From Psychrobacter aquimaris (GTDB lineage: Bacteria > Pseudomonadota > Gammaproteobacteria > Pseudomonadales > Moraxellaceae): a DNA stretch of 64,000 nt. The notes beneath the pieces were generated by a model. That model saw only the letters and a list, made by a program, of their open reading frames with translations. It was not told the origin of the DNA and made no database searches. A program made the position numbers and the translations under genes. Positions 1 through 6,910 of the stretch are shown piece after piece (position 1 is the stretch's first letter; every line of letters starts with the position of its first letter). Location: NCBI RefSeq assembly GCF_016107525.1, contig NZ_JABASR010000010.1, positions 1-64,000 on the forward strand. The letters run 5' to 3'.

Positions 1-870
1 TTAGTGAGGTGCTCTTCTTTTTTCAATCACTTTCGAAGTTGAGAGTGGGGTTATATATGGAATTTCTTTTTTTATTATCCAGTTGTCAAAATCATGCAAA
101 TACATTGAAGAGCACAATGAAGCTATAGGCATACCTTGTCGAACGCCCTTTCCCTCAAGTTCTTTTAGATATGTTTTTATCAGTTTTTTGTACCTTGGGT
201 CGCCATAATCCAACTTAGCATCGCAATAAACGAAGCTTTTAAAAATAGCAATCAGCTCTTTATCGTCATTTAATCCAATAAATTTTTTTTCAAACTTTTT
301 TACAGCGATTTCTCTATTTATATTATCGAAAAATTTAACAATATCTGCCTTGATAACGTATCTATACTTACTTCGATACTCTATAACATCATCTAAAGCC
401 TTGCGAATACCATATATGGTTTTCTTTTTTGGTACTCCTCTATCATCAACATAGTCTACCTTTTTATCGTTATAACCTTTATTCAAGGCATGATCATACA
501 TACAAAATACTTTGTATATTTCTTCGTAATAGTTTTTTAAGTATTTAATAAATAGCTTTTGAAGGATTCTATCTTGTACGGAGGGAACACAGACTAGACG
601 AGTATTTTCTGTCGTCATAGTATTGTCTTTGAGACCAGTTGTTTTAGGAATAATAATAGGTGTTAGGTTGTCACAACCATATTCTAATTGCGATATTTTA
701 TGACAAATAGTATTTAATTTTTCTGCACTAAAATTATTTAAATAATCATTAACGGTGATGTATTTAGTATGGTAGGAGTTGTCGGCTTTCGACTTGTTTT
801 CAGCGAGTTGGTTGAGAGTGGATTTAAAATGTTCTTTCACATAGGATGAGAAGTTAACCTTGTCTGTCAT
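1..870 (-). CDS. Truncated reverse transcriptase (UG/DRT-like), catalytic YxDD motif lost
   Basis: A reverse transcriptase fragment of 289 residues. Visible RT blocks are RLVCVPSVQDR (about 91-101), KADIVKFFDNIN with the first catalytic Asp (about 174-184) and RQGMPIAS (about 244-251). The next expected block, a YxDD motif shortly after EIPYI (about 269-273), is absent: the frame runs into an unrelated tail of about 16 residues and stops at the window edge, so a junction lies near position 51. Thumb and C-terminal domains are therefore missing. The start is well supported by GGGAGAGG just upstream of the ATG. The fourth block is unlike group II intron (QGGxxSP) or DGR (GxxxSQ) enzymes, and the roughly 85-residue N-terminal region suits the unknown-group/defence RTs; that assignment is inference. 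The gene is AT-rich and looks acquired. It is probably non-functional unless the rest lies beyond the window. Confidence 0.75.
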   Translation of the reverse strand: MTDKVNFSSYVKEHFKSTLNQLAENKSKADNSYHTKYITVNDYLNNFSAEKLNTICHKISQLEYGCDNLTPIIIPKTTGLKDNTMTTENTRLVCVPSVQDRILQKLFIKYLKNYYEEIYKVFCMYDHALNKGYNDKKVDYVDDRGVPKKKTIYGIRKALDDVIEYRSKYRYVIKADIVKFFDNINREIAVKKFEKKFIGLNDDKELIAIFKSFVYCDAKLDYGDPRYKKLIKTYLKELEGKGVRQGMPIASLCSSMYLHDFDNWIIKKEIPYITPLSTSKVIEKRRAPH

Positions 871-899
871 GACGCCTCTCCCGCTTTCAATACATAAAC

Positions 900-932
900 C
901 TTTTGCAAAAAACTAGGCTATTTGTGCAAAAG
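900..932 (-). other. Stem-loop between the small membrane ORF and the RT gene
   Basis: CTTTTGCA and TGCAAAAG form a perfect 8-bp stem with a 17-nt loop. It covers the stop codon of the small membrane ORF and lies about 30 bases before the RT start. It could be part of a structured non-coding RNA belonging to the RT, or a simple intercistronic hairpin. Nothing in the sequence decides between these. Confidence 0.4.
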
Positions 933-1326
933 ATCTAATAACTCGACGGTCATGACGAAGGTGCGGTAATCTACGCAATCGCTGAGCTATATTGATTAAG
1001 CTTTGACATCTGTCTCCACTTAACCAGACCGTACGTTTCATACGGTACGTTATAGCGCTGCTATATGTCGTGACAAGCTCTTTAATAATAACTTGGCAAT
1101 CTATTAAATTGCGTATGCTATTTCGAGCCAGTCCCTCCAGTTTTGCGATTTTCTTATGCAGTCCTTCACTATTACATGATACCACAAATACGTCCGCAAT
1201 TATTATTGCTAATGCGATGATTATGTACATTTTACTGGCAAATGTTACTGTTGGCAGGAGTGCGCCGATTAGCAGTACCATCCGTTCTACCCAGATTAAT
1301 AGTGTGGTCAGTTTCTTTATTATCAT
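913..1326 (-). CDS. Small two-helix membrane protein next to the RT
   Basis: A 137-residue ORF opening with MIIKKLTTLLIWVERM. The ATG at 1326 is preceded by GAGGG at good spacing, which decides this start over an upstream TTG that has no ribosome binding site. Two hydrophobic helices (about residues 8-30 and 33-50) are followed by a charged, helix-prone tail of about 85 residues encoded by the RT-proximal 166-bp repeat. The layout of two membrane helices plus a soluble tail beside an RT recalls the SLATT-type effectors reported with some bacterial RTs, but I see no diagnostic residues and offer that only as a possibility. The tail overlaps a strong hairpin sequence, so part of the ORF may be a structured RNA instead. 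Confidence 0.45.
   Translation of the reverse strand: MIIKKLTTLLIWVERMVLLIGALLPTVTFASKMYIIIALAIIIADVFVVSCNSEGLHKKIAKLEGLARNSIRNLIDCQVIIKELVTTYSSAITYRMKRTVWLSGDRCQSLINIAQRLRRLPHLRHDRRVIRSFAQIA
965..1130 (-). repeat. 166-bp direct repeat, RT-proximal copy
   Basis: This copy matches 1385-1550 at 160 of 166 positions, exactly 420 bp apart, so the two copies share one reading frame. On the minus strand it contains a GAAA-centred hairpin, CCGTATG-AAA-CGTACGG. Read on the minus strand, it carries A at five of the six differing positions. All six differences fall in first or second codon positions and change amino acids (I/L, N/D, T/P, T/V, Y/S). Confidence 0.9.
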
Positions 1327-1384
1327 CACGCCCTCGCCTGTTCGATTTGTTGAGTCCCTTTGAGTTGTTTGTAGCCGGAGCAAA

Positions 1385-1550
1385 GGTAATCTACGCAATC
1401 GCTGAGCTATATTGATTAAGCTTTGACATCTGTCTCCACTTAACCAGACCGTACGTTTCATACGGGACACTATAGCGCTGCTATATGGCGTGACAAGCTC
1501 TTTAATAATAACTTGGCAATCTATTAAATCGCGTAAGCTATTTCGAGCCA
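1385..1550 (-). repeat. 166-bp direct repeat, RT-distal copy
   Basis: Second copy of the repeat at 965-1130. It begins within a base or two of the transcription start predicted from the promoter at 1556-1584, so an RNA from that promoter would start with this repeat and read through the membrane ORF and second copy into the RT. The translated frame across this copy has only a TTG start without a Shine-Dalgarno sequence, so this copy is more likely untranslated RNA than protein. Confidence 0.9.
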
Positions 1551-1555
1551 AATAT

Positions 1556-1584
1556 ATAATAGCATTAATTTTTATACTTATGAA
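1556..1584 (-). promoter_or_regulatory. Candidate promoter of the RT/repeat locus
   Basis: On the minus strand TTCATA (1584-1579) and TATTAT (1561-1556) are separated by 17 bp, and the -10 has a TGC extension. The predicted start is near 1549-1550, the first base of the RT-distal repeat. Found by eye only. Confidence 0.4.
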
Positions 1585-1630
1585 TTATAAAACACTTGTT
1601 AATTAAATTTTTATTATCCGAGTCTTACCT

Positions 1631-2128
1631 CTAGATTTCACCCAAATCTTCCATATCCACATACTCTTTTTTACCATGGATCTTATACATCTTACGCTTG
1701 ATCTCTGGATACAGGGTAATGTCAATCGGTGGTCGGCTGCCACCCATCAAGTAAGTGGCATCGGCAGCGCTCTCATTGCGCATCGAGTGCGCCGCGCCAT
1801 GAGCAGGGAAACCGACAAAATCTCCAGCACTCAGCTGATAATCCTCATCACCATAGCGCAGCGACAGCTCACCTGACAGCACATAAATAAACTCATCCGA
1901 CTCTTCATGATAGTGATGCGTCGTCGTCTCATCTCCCGCTTCCACACGTACGAGGTGCAAGCCAAATTTAGTCAGACCAACGATATCACTGAGCGACACC
2001 GTATGGCGAATGGCGTGCTCGTTGAACTGGTGGACATGCTTAGTCTCAGGCGTGTTATCGATATCGGATTTGGTCAAGACGTATGCTTGCGTGTCCTTAC
2101 GCGGCTGTTGGTCTGGTGTCGTCATCAT
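1631..2128 (-). CDS. Cupin domain protein
   Basis: A protein of about 165 residues with one cupin barrel. Both cupin motifs are present: HHYHEESDE (about 71-79) with the metal-binding His pair and acid, and GDFVGFPAHGAAH about 20 residues later with the final His. The ligand set looks intact, so a metal-dependent cupin is likely; the substrate is unknown. The start at 2128 is chosen because GGAG lies 5 nt upstream, while the longer frame to 2173 lacks such a site. The C-terminal tail is charged (PEIKRKMYKIHGKKEYV). It is divergent from the C-S lyase gene and appears monocistronic. Confidence 0.75.
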   Translation of the reverse strand: MMTTPDQQPRKDTQAYVLTKSDIDNTPETKHVHQFNEHAIRHTVSLSDIVGLTKFGLHLVRVEAGDETTTHHYHEESDEFIYVLSGELSLRYGDEDYQLSAGDFVGFPAHGAAHSMRNESAADATYLMGGSRPPIDITLYPEIKRKMYKIHGKKEYVDMEDLGEI

Positions 2129-2315
2129 CTGTCTCCTTGATTGATGCTTTGAGTGTATACCACTATTAGCCAATAGTATCAGGTTTTAAAAGGGACGAAA
2201 TAGGCGTGATTTTAATAATCATATAGCGACTTTATATATCCTGCATAAAGCGATTGTTGATGACGCTATTCATGTTGTACCCTGAACCATTATTTTTAAA
2301 TGAAGGAGAGCGCGG

Positions 2316-3476
2316 GTGTTGTATAACTTTGATGAGGTCATCGACAGACGGGATACGGGGTCGCTCAAATGGCACTATAGCGATGATACGATTCCGCTGT
2401 GGGTGGCGGATATGGATTTTAAGGCCGCGCCGCCTATCTTAAACGCGATTGAGCAAGCCGTGCAGCATGGCATATTGGGCTATACCAAACCTACCGCGGC
2501 GCTGTATGACGCGATTATTGATTGGCATGGCAGTCGCTATGAGTTGGCGCTTAAGCAAGCAAATATCTTGTTCTCCCCAGGTGTCGTACCAAGCCTAGCG
2601 CTGATGATGAACGTCTTTACCGAGGTAGGGGATGCGGTACTGGTCAATGATCCTATCTATGCGCCATTTATGAGTAAAGTTGAGCAAAATGGTCGCACGC
2701 TCATCACCTCGTTATTACAAGAGAGTGAGGGCAAATATCATTTAAATTTAGCGGATATCGAAGCTAAGATTATCGAGCATGATATTAAGCTGTATTTACT
2801 CTGTAATCCGCACAACCCGGGTGGTCGCGTGTGGACAGCGGATGAGTTGAAAGCTGTACTTTCGATTTGTAAAAAGCATGATGTGGCGATTGTCAGCGAC
2901 GAGATTCATCAGGACTTAACCTTGCGCGGTCACACGTTCACACCGTTTTTGACGCTAGCAACAGGTTACGAGCACAATGTGGTCAGCCTGACCTCGATGA
3001 CCAAAACCTTTAATATCGCTGGGATTAAAGGCTCGATGATCTTTGCTAAAGATGACGCATTAATCCAAAAAATCAGTCAACAGCAGCAATTAAATGACGA
3101 GTACGAGCTAAATTTATTTGCGTATACTGCGATGCGTCATGCGTATGAGCAAGGCAATGAATGGTTGGCACAGGCGCTGACATATATCGAGGCCAATATT
3201 GATTTAACCATACAGTTTTTCGCTGAACACCTGCCTAAAGTTAAGGTCATGCGTCCAGAAGCATCCTATCTAATCTGGCTGGATTGCTCTGCATATAGTC
3301 AAGATGATCAAGTGCTCTATGATAGTCTAAGAGCGGCGAAAGTGGAGCTAAATGCTGGGATTAAATATGGCGCAGAGGGACATCTTAAAATGCGCCTGAA
3401 TGTGGCTTGTCCTAAAGCGTTGCTGATAGAAGGGCTAAATCGTATGCAAACAGCATTAAACAGTGATGGTATTTAG
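2316..3476 (+). CDS. MalY/PatB-family PLP-dependent C-S lyase (cystathionine beta-lyase-like)
   Basis: A 386-residue fold-type I PLP enzyme, the usual length for the family. Signatures are NPHNPGGR (164-171), SDEIHQD (194-200), and SMTKTFNIAG with the Schiff-base Lys near 230; the TKTFNIAG form marks the MalY/PatB group rather than ordinary aspartate aminotransferases. These enzymes cleave C-S bonds of cystathionine, cysteine or S-conjugates to pyruvate, ammonia and a thiol. The start is GTG at 2316 with AGGAG 7 nt upstream. It converges on the FGGY kinase gene with about 67 bp between them. The preferred substrate cannot be read from sequence. Confidence 0.85.
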   Translation: MLYNFDEVIDRRDTGSLKWHYSDDTIPLWVADMDFKAAPPILNAIEQAVQHGILGYTKPTAALYDAIIDWHGSRYELALKQANILFSPGVVPSLALMMNVFTEVGDAVLVNDPIYAPFMSKVEQNGRTLITSLLQESEGKYHLNLADIEAKIIEHDIKLYLLCNPHNPGGRVWTADELKAVLSICKKHDVAIVSDEIHQDLTLRGHTFTPFLTLATGYEHNVVSLTSMTKTFNIAGIKGSMIFAKDDALIQKISQQQQLNDEYELNLFAYTAMRHAYEQGNEWLAQALTYIEANIDLTIQFFAEHLPKVKVMRPEASYLIWLDCSAYSQDDQVLYDSLRAAKVELNAGIKYGAEGHLKMRLNVACPKALLIEGLNRMQTALNSDGI

Positions 3477-3543
3477 ACAATACTGAAAGCCACCATGCTT
3501 ATCCAGTATTGAGGTTAGTGTGATTGGGCAGCTGGGCAGATAT

Positions 3544-5118
3544 TTAATATTGTTTCGCAGGATAACCCGTAATATCTTGAATGCTTTGATATAACGGCTT
3601 TAGGCGCTTATACATTTTGAGATAGACCTCATTATAAAGACGTTTGTAGAGCTGGACATTGACGTCAATGGGTACAAATCCATCACCCAAATGAGTCATC
3701 GCCTGAGTCGCGGTTAAATGGTCAGGATAAACGCCAAGACCCACTGCACAGTTGATGGCAGCGCCTAAGCCTGAAGCTTCATAAGTATGCGGTCGATAAG
3801 CGGGCATACCAAAGATATCTGCCGTCAGCTGCATGGCGGAGTCACTTTGGGAGCCGCCACCAGACACACGCAGGTGTTTAATGGGTTTGTCTGTACGCTT
3901 CTCAATAGTATCAAAACCAAGCTTTAGCTCGTAGGCAAGTCCTTCCAAAATAGCGCGATAAACATGCGCTCGCGTGTGTACATCACCGAAACCAATGAGT
4001 GCACCTTTGCCTTCAAGACCCGGATGACGAACACCGGGCGACCAATATGGCTGCATCATTAAACCCATACAGCCTGCTGGAATGTCTTTTACCGCTTGAT
4101 CGAGTAGTTTTTCAGTATCAACACCCTGAGTTTTTGCCAGTTGCTCTTCATACTGGGCAAATTGCTCCTTAAACCAGCTGACCATCCAAAAGCCGCGATA
4201 AATCATATATTCATGATTGTAGTAATTCGGCGCGGCGGCGGTATAGGCGGGCATGTGCTTGAGTATCTCAATATAATGGCTCGACGTGGTATTAATAGTC
4301 GCAGTAGTGCCAAAGCTTAAGCAGGCGGTATCGGCGGCGAGTCCAGCGGAACCCAACGCTTCGCAAGCTTTATCACTGGCAGCGGCGATCATTGGCGTGC
4401 CTTCAACAACACCAGTAGCGGCGGCAGCGTGAGCGGTAATGTGACCAAGTAGCTGCCCTGGTGCCACGAGTTTGGGCATTTGCTCTAGTCGGCAACTGAA
4501 CAGTCGCCATTTGATATTGTTTGGCTTAAACCAAGTTTGCGCTTTGTAATCATAAGGCAGGTAGCCTAAGGCATGACCAGTAGAATCGGCAATCTCGCCT
4601 GTGAGTTGATAGGTGAGGTACGCTGATAAATTGACATAATAGGCTGTTTTTGCCCATATTTCTGGTTCGTGATGAGCAAGCCAATTACAGCGTGCTTTTT
4701 GCTGCGCCTCTTGTACCAGCTCACCCATACCGATGACTTTGGTGAGTGGATTGAGAAAGCCGATATCGTTGGTTTCGCCGCGACGCAAATCCATCCACAC
4801 AATGGCGGGACGTAGCGGTTGTTTATCCTTGTCCAAACATATCATGGTATAGCGCTGGGTGGCGAGACTGATGCCGGCAATTTGCGCTGGCGTGATATCG
4901 CAATTTTGCCACAACTGCTGACAGGCCTCGCTTAATTTTTGCCAATAGTAGGCGGCATGTTGCTCAGCAAAATTGGGCTGCGTTGAAAAATACGGCTCGA
5001 TAGCGACGCGGGCTTTGGCGATCTCAGTGCCAAATTGATCAAATATCAGCGCTCTGACGCTTTGCGTACCATTGTCGATGGCTAAGAAATAAATAGGAGC
5101 ATCAAAGTTGTTGGTCAT
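3544..5118 (-). CDS. FGGY-family carbohydrate (polyol) kinase
   Basis: A sugar or polyol kinase of about 524 residues with the two-domain FGGY fold: N-terminal phosphate-binding loop in DNGTQSVRALIFD (about 15-27), a middle SFGTTATIN segment, and the ATP-site SGGGSQSD in the C-terminal half. The ATG at 5118 has AGG 6 nt upstream; another ATG at 5124 touches the AGG and is less likely. It is 38 bp downstream of a GlpD-type dehydrogenase, so glycerol or a substituted glycerol is a reasonable substrate, but the sequence differs from classical GlpK and no aquaporin gene glpF is present. It is the last gene of a three-gene same-strand set. Confidence 0.8.
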   Translation of the reverse strand: MTNNFDAPIYFLAIDNGTQSVRALIFDQFGTEIAKARVAIEPYFSTQPNFAEQHAAYYWQKLSEACQQLWQNCDITPAQIAGISLATQRYTMICLDKDKQPLRPAIVWMDLRRGETNDIGFLNPLTKVIGMGELVQEAQQKARCNWLAHHEPEIWAKTAYYVNLSAYLTYQLTGEIADSTGHALGYLPYDYKAQTWFKPNNIKWRLFSCRLEQMPKLVAPGQLLGHITAHAAAATGVVEGTPMIAAASDKACEALGSAGLAADTACLSFGTTATINTTSSHYIEILKHMPAYTAAAPNYYNHEYMIYRGFWMVSWFKEQFAQYEEQLAKTQGVDTEKLLDQAVKDIPAGCMGLMMQPYWSPGVRHPGLEGKGALIGFGDVHTRAHVYRAILEGLAYELKLGFDTIEKRTDKPIKHLRVSGGGSQSDSAMQLTADIFGMPAYRPHTYEASGLGAAINCAVGLGVYPDHLTATQAMTHLGDGFVPIDVNVQLYKRLYNEVYLKMYKRLKPLYQSIQDITGYPAKQY

Positions 5119-5162
5119 AGTCATCCTTAACTATGTAGTGATAAGCAGTAATAAAAATAGGC

Positions 5163-6830
5163 TTAAGCCGCAGGCAGATGATAGTAGCGTTGCCATAACT
5201 CTTGATAGCGGTCAACTTCTTGCTGCCATTTTTGCTCATCCCAGCCCAGTTCCTGCTGACATATTTGTTTGAGCCTATCACTAATCGGCCGCGTCATCGC
5301 GCCATGCAGCAGTATCAATCCTAAGCGCGTGCGTCGCAGTAATAAATCGTCCAAATGAATGACTTGCTCGTAATGCGCCGCAAAACGTATTTCCGCCCAA
5401 ATGGTATTGCTGTTGGTCACATAAGCCAAATCATCGTCATGCGCCAGCTTAAGCAAGGCATCAAGTTGCCGACCATAAAACCCTTTTAAGCGCTGCTGTA
5501 GCGATGCGGGCAAGGTGGCAAATTTAGGGTTGGTTGGTACTAATTTGCTAAAGACTTGGTCGTTATGGTGAGTATGGTCTTGGATAGCGACGCCATCAAG
5601 TGCCAACACCTTTTGGCAGGTTTTGAGTACATCGAGGGCTATCAGGCGAAAAGTCGTGAGCTTGCCACCACTGACGGTCACTAAATTGTTATCGAGCCAA
5701 ATGCTATGGTCGCGCTTTTCTTTACTTGGGCTGACGCGCTTGCCATCGCCGCCTTCAGATATCAGCGGACGCACACCTGCCCACGTGCTGATGACGTCTT
5801 CTCGGTTTAGATTAGCCTTGTCAAAGAGATTATTGGTTGCCGCCAATAGATAATCTACCTCTGCATTGGTGATACCGACTTCGTTATCGTCTAAGGGCGG
5901 ATGATCCAGATCGGTTGTTCCAAGGACCGTACGGTTTTCCCATGGAAATACAAAAATGGCTCTTTTATCGACAGGATGCAAAAAGGTATAGGCTTGCTTG
6001 AGCGGCAGACGCTCTTGACTGACCACCAAGTGACTGCCACGCGATGGGCGAATTTGTTTATGAAAGTTTTGCTCCGTCTGAGCGCTCGCTTGCATCCGTA
6101 AAGTATCCGCCCAAGCGCCCGTCGCGCTGACCACCACTTTGGCATAAATATCATACGTGGCGGCGCTATTTTGCGCAGCAGTATCTACTAGACTCGCACC
6201 CACCACCAAGCCTTGCTCATTAGTCATTAATGATTCGGATTTAAGGTAATTAATCGCATGCGCGCCATCATGAATCGCTTCGTCCAGCACCCGCATCACC
6301 AGCCGTGAGTCATCGGTCACTGCGTCACTAAACTGGCTGGCACCCAAGAAATTCTCTCGTTTGATGCCAGGATTTGAACTTAAAAAAGCGTCTTTTTTAA
6401 AGTATTTAAAGTAGCGCTGCCCTGCCAGTTTATCGTATACCCTAAGTAGGGTATTAAATATCCATGGCGGTGGAAACTTGCCTTTATAATGCGGCATGAC
6501 GTAATGCATTTCATTAACCAGACCACTTGCTTCACTAAGCATACGCTCACGTTCACGCACGCTAAGCAAAGTCGTTTTATAGTCGCCTGAGGCAATATAG
6601 CGCAGCCCGCCATGTACCATTTTACTAGAGCGGCTAGAGGTGCCCCACGCAAAGTCTTTTTGCTCAATGAGTAACACCGCCAAGCCACGCCGTGCCGCTT
6701 CGCGCGCGATCCCAGCACCAGTGATGCCGCCACCGATGATGAGCATATCCCACGGTACTACTTGAGACGAGCGACGAAATAAAGGCGCTAATACTTGCTG
6801 GCGTTGCTGATGTTGATTGGCTTGGTTCAT
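5163..6830 (-). CDS. glpD: FAD-dependent glycerol-3-phosphate dehydrogenase, GlpD type
   Basis: A 555-residue flavoprotein. The N-terminal dinucleotide fold shows GGGITGAGIAREAARRG (about 33-49), followed by the GlpD/GlpA signature TSSRSSKMVHGGLRYI. A DAO-type catalytic domain and a C-terminal helical DAO_C domain complete the usual aerobic GlpD architecture. Family function is oxidation of sn-glycerol-3-phosphate to dihydroxyacetone phosphate at the inner membrane, passing electrons to quinone. It lies between an FGGY kinase and an alkyl-DHAP-synthase-like flavoenzyme, so a phosphorylated 1-O-substituted glycerol is a possible alternative substrate. The gap to the upstream gene is 80 bp, compatible with co-transcription. 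Confidence 0.85.
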   Translation of the reverse strand: MNQANQHQQRQQVLAPLFRRSSQVVPWDMLIIGGGITGAGIAREAARRGLAVLLIEQKDFAWGTSSRSSKMVHGGLRYIASGDYKTTLLSVRERERMLSEASGLVNEMHYVMPHYKGKFPPPWIFNTLLRVYDKLAGQRYFKYFKKDAFLSSNPGIKRENFLGASQFSDAVTDDSRLVMRVLDEAIHDGAHAINYLKSESLMTNEQGLVVGASLVDTAAQNSAATYDIYAKVVVSATGAWADTLRMQASAQTEQNFHKQIRPSRGSHLVVSQERLPLKQAYTFLHPVDKRAIFVFPWENRTVLGTTDLDHPPLDDNEVGITNAEVDYLLAATNNLFDKANLNREDVISTWAGVRPLISEGGDGKRVSPSKEKRDHSIWLDNNLVTVSGGKLTTFRLIALDVLKTCQKVLALDGVAIQDHTHHNDQVFSKLVPTNPKFATLPASLQQRLKGFYGRQLDALLKLAHDDDLAYVTNSNTIWAEIRFAAHYEQVIHLDDLLLRRTRLGLILLHGAMTRPISDRLKQICQQELGWDEQKWQQEVDRYQELWQRYYHLPAA

Positions 6831-6910
6831 AAACGACTCATCTCAAATGATACTCAAATTAATCAGCGACTTAACCTGTTTAAGCCAACTAGTGACGCTA
6901 AGGCGACCTT

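Noticed and set aside
1..1550. A complete diversity-generating retroelement
   Set aside because: The RT lacks the DGR fourth block (GxxxSQ), the distal repeat is not at the end of a target gene such as a C-type lectin, and only six sites differ. The A-bias is reported as an observation only.
913..1551. A 212-residue ORF spanning both 166-bp repeats
   Set aside because: It starts at a TTG without a Shine-Dalgarno sequence exactly at the repeat edge, and the inner ATG at 1326 has a good ribosome binding site. Only the shorter frame is listed as a possible gene.
3479..3510. Inverted repeat AATACTG/CAGTATT between the C-S lyase and FGGY genes
   Set aside because: Only 7 bp with a loop of about 18 bases and no T-run on either strand; too weak for a terminator call.
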